Shown here one piece after another: positions 59,800 to 64,000 of a stretch of DNA of 64,000 nucleotides. Origin of the DNA: Candidatus Amulumruptor caecigallinarius (lineage in GTDB: Bacteria; Bacteroidota; Bacteroidia; Bacteroidales; Muribaculaceae); contig JAMPDP010000001.1 in the NCBI GenBank assembly GCA_023665605.1, positions 876,384 to 940,383 of the forward strand, read 5' to 3'. Positions within the stretch are counted from its first letter, which is position 1. Every line of letters begins with the position of its first letter. Below the pieces are notes generated by a model that saw nothing but the letters and a program-made list of their open reading frames with translations, did no database searches and was not told the origin of the DNA. The translations under genes were made by a program, and so were the position numbers.

Positions 59800-62688
59800 T
59801 CAGGCCTTGTTTGCGACAGCCTTGCGGTTGCGGCGTCCGTCCACGAGGTAAGCTACGGGAGCAGCGATGAAGATAGTGGCCAGAGTACCGATAACCACAC
59901 CGAAGATCATTGCGAAGATGAACGAGCGGATGGCATCACCACCGAGGATGAAGATGCACAGGAGCACCAGCAGGGTGGAGCAGGAGGTCATGATGGTACG
60001 GCTCAGGGTCTGGTTGAGCGAGTTGTCGATAACCTCGCCGAAGTTGGCCTTGGGATAGAGGCCGACGTTCTCACGCACGCGGTCAAATACCACCACGGTG
60101 TCGTTAATCTGGTAACCAATCACCGTCAGGATAGCTGCTATGAAGCTCTGGTCAATCTCCATGGCGAAGGGGAAGATGCCCCAGAATAGGGAGTAGAAAC
60201 CGATGATGGTGAAGGCGGTGAAAGCAACGGCAGCAAGAGCGCCCACAGAGAAGGCAATGTTGCGGAAGCGGATCAGGATGTAGAGGAACATGGCAATCAG
60301 CGACAGGATGACGGCCACATAGGCATCAGCCTTCATGTCGTTGGCCACGGTGGGACCGACCTTCTGGCTTGACATGATGCCCACATTCTCGTTGGTGGTG
60401 GAGAAGTCTTCCTTCGACATACCGTTGAGTTCGTCCTGAAGACCGGCATAGAGAATGTCGGTGATCTCGGTGTCGATGTTCTCGTCGTTGGAGTCTATCT
60501 TGTAGTTGGTGGAGACGCGCACCTTGGTGTTGTCATCAATGGTGATGACGCTCACCTGAGCACCGTCGAACATCGGAGCCAGCTTGGCCTGAAGCTCGTG
60601 GGTCTTCACGGGGTGGTCAAACTGAACCACGTAGTTGCGGCCACCGGAGAAGTCGATACCCTGGTTGAGACCGCGGCAGAAGAAGCTGATGACAATGGCT
60701 GCTATCAGCACCAGAGCGCAAGTAAACGCGGCCTTACGCTTGCCGAGGAAGTCAATGTTGGTCTTGTGGAAGATGGCGCGTGATATTGACGTGTCGAATG
60801 TGAGCTTCTGGAACGGCTTGGACTTGGCACCCATCACGAAGACGAGGCGGGTGAGGAACACGGCCGTGAAGAACGAGCAGACGATGCCGATAATCAGCGT
60901 GGTGGCAAAGCCCTTGATGGGGCCGGTGCCGAACAGGAGCAGGATGACTGCTGTGATGATGGAGGTCAGGTTGGAGTCGAAGATGGCCGAGAAGGCGTTG
61001 GAGTAACCGTCAGCAATGGCGGTGCGCACATTCTTGCCGGCGCGGAGCTCCTCCTTGGCGCGCTCGAAGATGAGGACGTTGGCATCAACGGCCATACCCA
61101 GCGCGAGCACGATACCGGCGATGCCCGACAGGGTGAGCACGGCCTGGAACGAGGCGAGGATGCCGAAAGTGAAGAAGATGTTGCAAATAAGGCCTAAGTT
61201 GGCAATCAAACCGGGAATGGCTCCGTAGAAGAGGCACATGAAAATCATCAGGAGCACCAGGGCGATGATGAATGACCAGATGCCATCCTCGATAGCCTTC
61301 TGACCCAGAGACGGACCGATGACGGTGTCGGAGATGATGTTGACCTTGGCTGCCATCTTACCGCTCTTGAGCACGTTGGCAAGGTCCTTGGCCTCCTCGG
61401 TGGTGAAGTTACCGGTGATCTGCGAGTTGCCACCCTCGATGACGGAGTTAACATTGGGGGCGGAGTAAACCTGATCGTCGAGCACGATGGCCACGGGGCG
61501 ACCGAGGTTGGTCTGGGTGATGTTGGCCCACTGCTTTGCGGCGGCGGGGGTCATGGACATGCTCACAAAGTGACCCGAGCGGGTGTCGTAGTCGGCGGTA
61601 GCGCTGGTCACGACGTCACCTGCCAGAGCGGGCTTGCCGTTGAGGGTCTTCAGGGCGATGAGCGTGTAGAGGTCAACCTTGCGCTTGTGGCCGGTGGCAG
61701 AGTCGGTCATCTCGACGGTCTCGGGCTTCACCTCCCATGCAAACTTCACGTTGCCGGGGAGCAGGCGCTTGGCTGCGGGAGATGCGAGGATGGCATCAAT
61801 GGCAGCGCGCTGGTTGCCGTAAGCCACACCCACTGCGATGGGATTGTAACCGCCGACCTGTGCGAAGTGGCTGAAGAGGCCGCCGTTGCCGGTGCTGTCA
61901 GTAGCAGAGGCTGCGTTGAGCTCGATGAGCTGGCCCTGAATGTCAGATATGTTGGTGGTCTCGTAAAACTCAAGGTTGGCGGATGCCTTCAGCAGGTCGC
62001 GCACACGGTCATGCTCCTTGACGCCCGGAAGCTCAAGGAGGATCTGACCGTCGTTCTCAAGCTCCTGGATGTTGGGGGCTACCACACCGAACTGGTCGAT
62101 ACGGTTGCGGAGCACATTGGTGGAGGAGCTTACGCGGTCTTTTACCTCCTGGCGAAGAGTGTTCTCCACCTGTGAGAGGTCCTCGCCGCGCTTCACCTGA
62201 TCCTTGAAGAGGATTGAGAAGTCAGCCTGAGGGTCAAGCTTGCTGTATTCGCGGCAGAAAGCACCAACGTAGTCGTTGGTCTTGGTAGCCTTAACTATTG
62301 AGTCGGTGTTGGCGATGGCACGGTCGAAATAGGGGTTTCCGTCAGTATTGGCCATGGAGCGGAGGATGTCGGGCACCGATACCTGCAGGGTGACGTTCAT
62401 GCCACCCTTGAGGTCGAGGCCGAGACCCACACCGAGTTTCTGTACTTCATTGAAAGTGTAGCCCATGTACACCTTCTCCTTGCCGATGGAGTCGATGTAC
62501 ATCTTCTTGGCTTCACGATAGACGTCAGTCTTCTGATCGCCGTTGGCAGCTGCCAGTGCATACGATTCTGCCTTGTTCTCATAGTGGTTAGTCACCAGCG
62601 AGAAGCTAAGGTAGAACAGGCACACGAGCACCAGGAAGATCGCGATAACGCCGGCGACCACGCTTCCCAGAGTTCCTTTGCTTTGCAT
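59800..62688 (-). CDS. secDF: fused protein translocase subunit SecDF
   Basis: 962 residues with about twelve membrane helices; SecD (1-~640) and SecF (~650-962) are joined, as is usual in Bacteroidetes. SecD features: an N-terminal helix (13-35), LGLGLDLKGGMNVTLQV, the large periplasmic P1 domain, and GIVLALGMAVDANVLIFERAKEELR. SecF features: GIDFSGGRNYVV and IGYQINDTVVVFDRVREN. It uses the proton gradient to help pull exported proteins across the inner membrane. No yajC is adjacent. Confidence 0.97.
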   Translation of the reverse strand: MQSKGTLGSVVAGVIAIFLVLVCLFYLSFSLVTNHYENKAESYALAAANGDQKTDVYREAKKMYIDSIGKEKVYMGYTFNEVQKLGVGLGLDLKGGMNVTLQVSVPDILRSMANTDGNPYFDRAIANTDSIVKATKTNDYVGAFCREYSKLDPQADFSILFKDQVKRGEDLSQVENTLRQEVKDRVSSSTNVLRNRIDQFGVVAPNIQELENDGQILLELPGVKEHDRVRDLLKASANLEFYETTNISDIQGQLIELNAASATDSTGNGGLFSHFAQVGGYNPIAVGVAYGNQRAAIDAILASPAAKRLLPGNVKFAWEVKPETVEMTDSATGHKRKVDLYTLIALKTLNGKPALAGDVVTSATADYDTRSGHFVSMSMTPAAAKQWANITQTNLGRPVAIVLDDQVYSAPNVNSVIEGGNSQITGNFTTEEAKDLANVLKSGKMAAKVNIISDTVIGPSLGQKAIEDGIWSFIIALVLLMIFMCLFYGAIPGLIANLGLICNIFFTFGILASFQAVLTLSGIAGIVLALGMAVDANVLIFERAKEELRAGKNVRTAIADGYSNAFSAIFDSNLTSIITAVILLLFGTGPIKGFATTLIIGIVCSFFTAVFLTRLVFVMGAKSKPFQKLTFDTSISRAIFHKTNIDFLGKRKAAFTCALVLIAAIVISFFCRGLNQGIDFSGGRNYVVQFDHPVKTHELQAKLAPMFDGAQVSVITIDDNTKVRVSTNYKIDSNDENIDTEITDILYAGLQDELNGMSKEDFSTTNENVGIMSSQKVGPTVANDMKADAYVAVILSLIAMFLYILIRFRNIAFSVGALAAVAFTAFTIIGFYSLFWGIFPFAMEIDQSFIAAILTVIGYQINDTVVVFDRVRENVGLYPKANFGEVIDNSLNQTLSRTIMTSCSTLLVLLCIFILGGDAIRSFIFAMIFGVVIGTLATIFIAAPVAYLVDGRRNRKAVANKA

Positions 62689-62776
62689 GTGATGGTTAAT
62701 GATAAAAGATGTATAGAGTTAAGTTAATTTTCGGTAGAAAGAGGCACCGCGTTCGGCGGCATACTTTTTCAGCTTG

Positions 62777-62800
62777 CAAATATACGAAAAATACGGCAAT
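62777..62800 (-). promoter_or_regulatory. promoter of secDF
   Basis: On the minus strand, ATTG, 12 nt, TATATTTG (62777-62784). It touches the 3' end of the upstream transporter gene. Confidence 0.6.
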
Positions 62801-63718
62801 TCAACGCCTCATACGCTCCCGCATATCAAGTTTGTCGCTCAAAATCACACCTGTGAGTATCAGCACGAACCCGATGACGCCCACCACCGTGATGGCTTGC
62901 CCGAGAAAAAGCACTGCAAACACCAGTGTGACCACCGGCTGGAAGTACATGTAATTATTGGCCTTGACAGCTCCTATACCCTTCACTGCCACTGCCCAGA
63001 GCATGAATCCGGCAGTGGAGCACCCGAGGGTAAGGAACAGGTAATTGACCCACACGGCAGGTTCATGCCACGCCGGGTCAAAGAGATGCTCACCCGAGAA
63101 CAGCAGGAAGGGCAATGATGTCACGAGCCCGTAGAAGAATGTCTTGCGAGTGACAAACGCCACGTCATAGAACGCCTGCACCTTGCGGAGCACTATCGTG
63201 TAGCATGCCCAGCTGAAAGCGGCCGCCAGAGAGAGCAAATCACCCAAGGGGTTGATTTTCATCACCAGCGATGAGTTGAAAATCACAAACCCCACTCCGA
63301 GAAAAGCCACCAGACTGCCAAGCAAAGCACCACGGGTAGGTCGCTCGTTGCGGTATATCAATCCCACCAGCAACATCGTCACCAACGGAGCCATCGAAGT
63401 AATGAGGCTTACATTGGTGGCGAGCGTGTACTTCAGGGCATAATTCTCGGCCAGATAGTTGATGGTGGAACCGGTAATGCCACACACTGCCAGCAGCAGC
63501 TCGTCACGCAATGAATTTGCCCACAAACGCTTGTTGCACAGTATCCACATTATCAGGTAAGCCCCGATGAAACGCGAGATATACACAGTCACGGGGCCAA
63601 GTCCATGATCCATCATCACCGTGCTTGACACGAAGGAAACGCCCCACATCGTCACGGTAAGAGCCGCAGCGATATGAGCCACACCGACAGTCGAAAAGCT
63701 TTTAGATTCGATAGCCAT
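62801..63718 (-). CDS. EamA/DMT-superfamily transporter
   Basis: 305 residues with ten hydrophobic helices in two EamA repeats (~12-150 and ~160-298). WGVSFVSSTVMM, TGSTINYLAENYALKYTLATNVSLITSMAPLVTMLL and NNYMYFQPVVTLVFAVLFLGQ are typical of RhaT/YdcZ-like drug/metabolite exporters. The substrate cannot be deduced. Confidence 0.9.
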   Translation of the reverse strand: MAIESKSFSTVGVAHIAAALTVTMWGVSFVSSTVMMDHGLGPVTVYISRFIGAYLIMWILCNKRLWANSLRDELLLAVCGITGSTINYLAENYALKYTLATNVSLITSMAPLVTMLLVGLIYRNERPTRGALLGSLVAFLGVGFVIFNSSLVMKINPLGDLLSLAAAFSWACYTIVLRKVQAFYDVAFVTRKTFFYGLVTSLPFLLFSGEHLFDPAWHEPAVWVNYLFLTLGCSTAGFMLWAVAVKGIGAVKANNYMYFQPVVTLVFAVLFLGQAITVVGVIGFVLILTGVILSDKLDMRERMRR

Positions 63719-63752
63719 GGCTGGAATAAGGTTAACCCCAAAAAGGTTAACG

Positions 63753-63776
63753 CAAAATTAAGCAATTTTCCGCAAA
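63753..63776 (-). promoter_or_regulatory. promoter of the EamA transporter gene
   Basis: On the minus strand, TTTG, 12 nt, TAATTTTG (63753-63760), 34 nt before the ATG. Confidence 0.6.
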
Positions 63777-63835
63777 CCCCCATCGTCTCGACAATCACGA
63801 ATATCCCAGCAAAAACAACATCTAATCGCGACAAG

Positions 63836-63925
63836 TCAAGAGTAATCAGGAATAATCATGTTTAATCAAGATTAATCAGGATTAATCGGGATTAATCCTG
63901 ATTGATCGGGATTGATCTTGATGGG
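63836..63925. repeat. 10-bp-period tandem repeat, locus 3 (9 units)
   Basis: Nine units of TCNNGATTAA, with central pairs AA, AG, AT, AA, AG, GG, CT, GG, TT; the last units drift to ATTGA and ATGGG. It lies upstream of the EamA promoter, in the gap before the right edge. Confidence 0.85.
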
Positions 63926-63944
63926 GAGGGGGGCATATAAGGGA

Positions 63945-63981
63945 AACGGCCCCGGGTCCTTTGGGGGGATCCGGGGCCGTT
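63945..63981 (-). terminator. hairpin terminator of a gene beyond the right edge
   Basis: AACGGCCCCGG/CCGGGGCCGTT, a perfect 11-bp stem with a 15-nt loop. On the minus strand it continues into TTTCCC, so it probably ends a leftward transcript arriving from outside the window. Confidence 0.6.
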
Positions 63982-64000
63982 GGGAGGGGGCGGTTACCTA

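Noticed and set aside
1..64000. tRNA, rRNA, tmRNA, RNase P RNA and SRP RNA genes
   Set aside because: I looked for characteristic conserved segments in the intergenic gaps and recognised none; a covariance-model scan would be decisive.

Overview
The window is a gene-dense stretch of a Bacteroidales chromosome. Evidence is the repeated promoter element TAnnTTTG (the Bacteroidales -7 box), the lack of Shine-Dalgarno dependence, Bacteroidetes-restricted families (DUF4292, DUF4294, DUF3078, DUF4369, fused SecDF, C10 peptidases, secretion-tail-like C-termini) and anaerobe-style metabolism. The high GC content is unlike Bacteroides; Muribaculaceae (gut S24-7 group) is my best guess, and a GC-rich Rikenellaceae is possible. 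This placement is inference. I see no rRNA, tRNA, CRISPR array, transposase or phage gene.

Layout. 1-4.2 kb: the end of menA, a gamma-carbonic-anhydrase-like protein, a leftward DUF2752/CD225 membrane pair, and a leftward bioB-dtd-deoC operon. 4.2-12 kb: a hipBA module divergent from bioB, ruvX, a secreted GH13 glycosidase, an RluA-type pseudouridine synthase, fmt and a TrmH-family methylase. 12-14.5 kb: an AT-richer, gene-poor island with two divergent promoters that appear to drive short terminated transcripts (candidate ncRNAs), a lone acyltransferase-3 gene with a long leader, and a nested palindromic repeat. 14.5-24.3 kb: dut-TPR-DUF4292, then nadB-DUF4294-aroK-alanine dehydrogenase-like-RNase H, an orphan response regulator, and rnhB.

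24.4-38.5 kb: secreted proteins (two C10 cysteine peptidases and an Fn3-like protein) on the minus strand, flanking a rightward TolC-HlyD-MFS efflux operon that has a structured leader and a small ORF; then a minus-strand TPR protein. 38.5-45.7 kb: an outer-membrane TonB-receptor-like barrel divergent from an MBOAT/SGNH O-acylation pair, then rbfA and a LolC/E-like permease. 46-57.4 kb: a PD40 periplasmic protein, a small outer-membrane barrel, cysE-cysK, DUF3078-hypothetical-MATE, an EEP-family hydrolase, a DUF4369 lipoprotein and yifB. 57.6-63.7 kb, minus strand: recA, an S24 self-cleaving-type repressor, secDF and an EamA transporter.

Points most worth a second look: a response regulator with Glu in place of the phospho-acceptor Asp; a biotin synthase lacking one canonical Fe-S cysteine but with extra cysteines; a DUF4294 protein whose signal peptide is only readable from a CTG start; three loci with a 10-bp-period repeat of palindromic TTAATC-NN-GATTAA units; two candidate small RNAs; a GTAGGGATGCAC palindrome family; five promoters sharing a TTG exactly 12 nt upstream of the -7 box; and a RecA/S24-repressor pair suggesting a local damage response.
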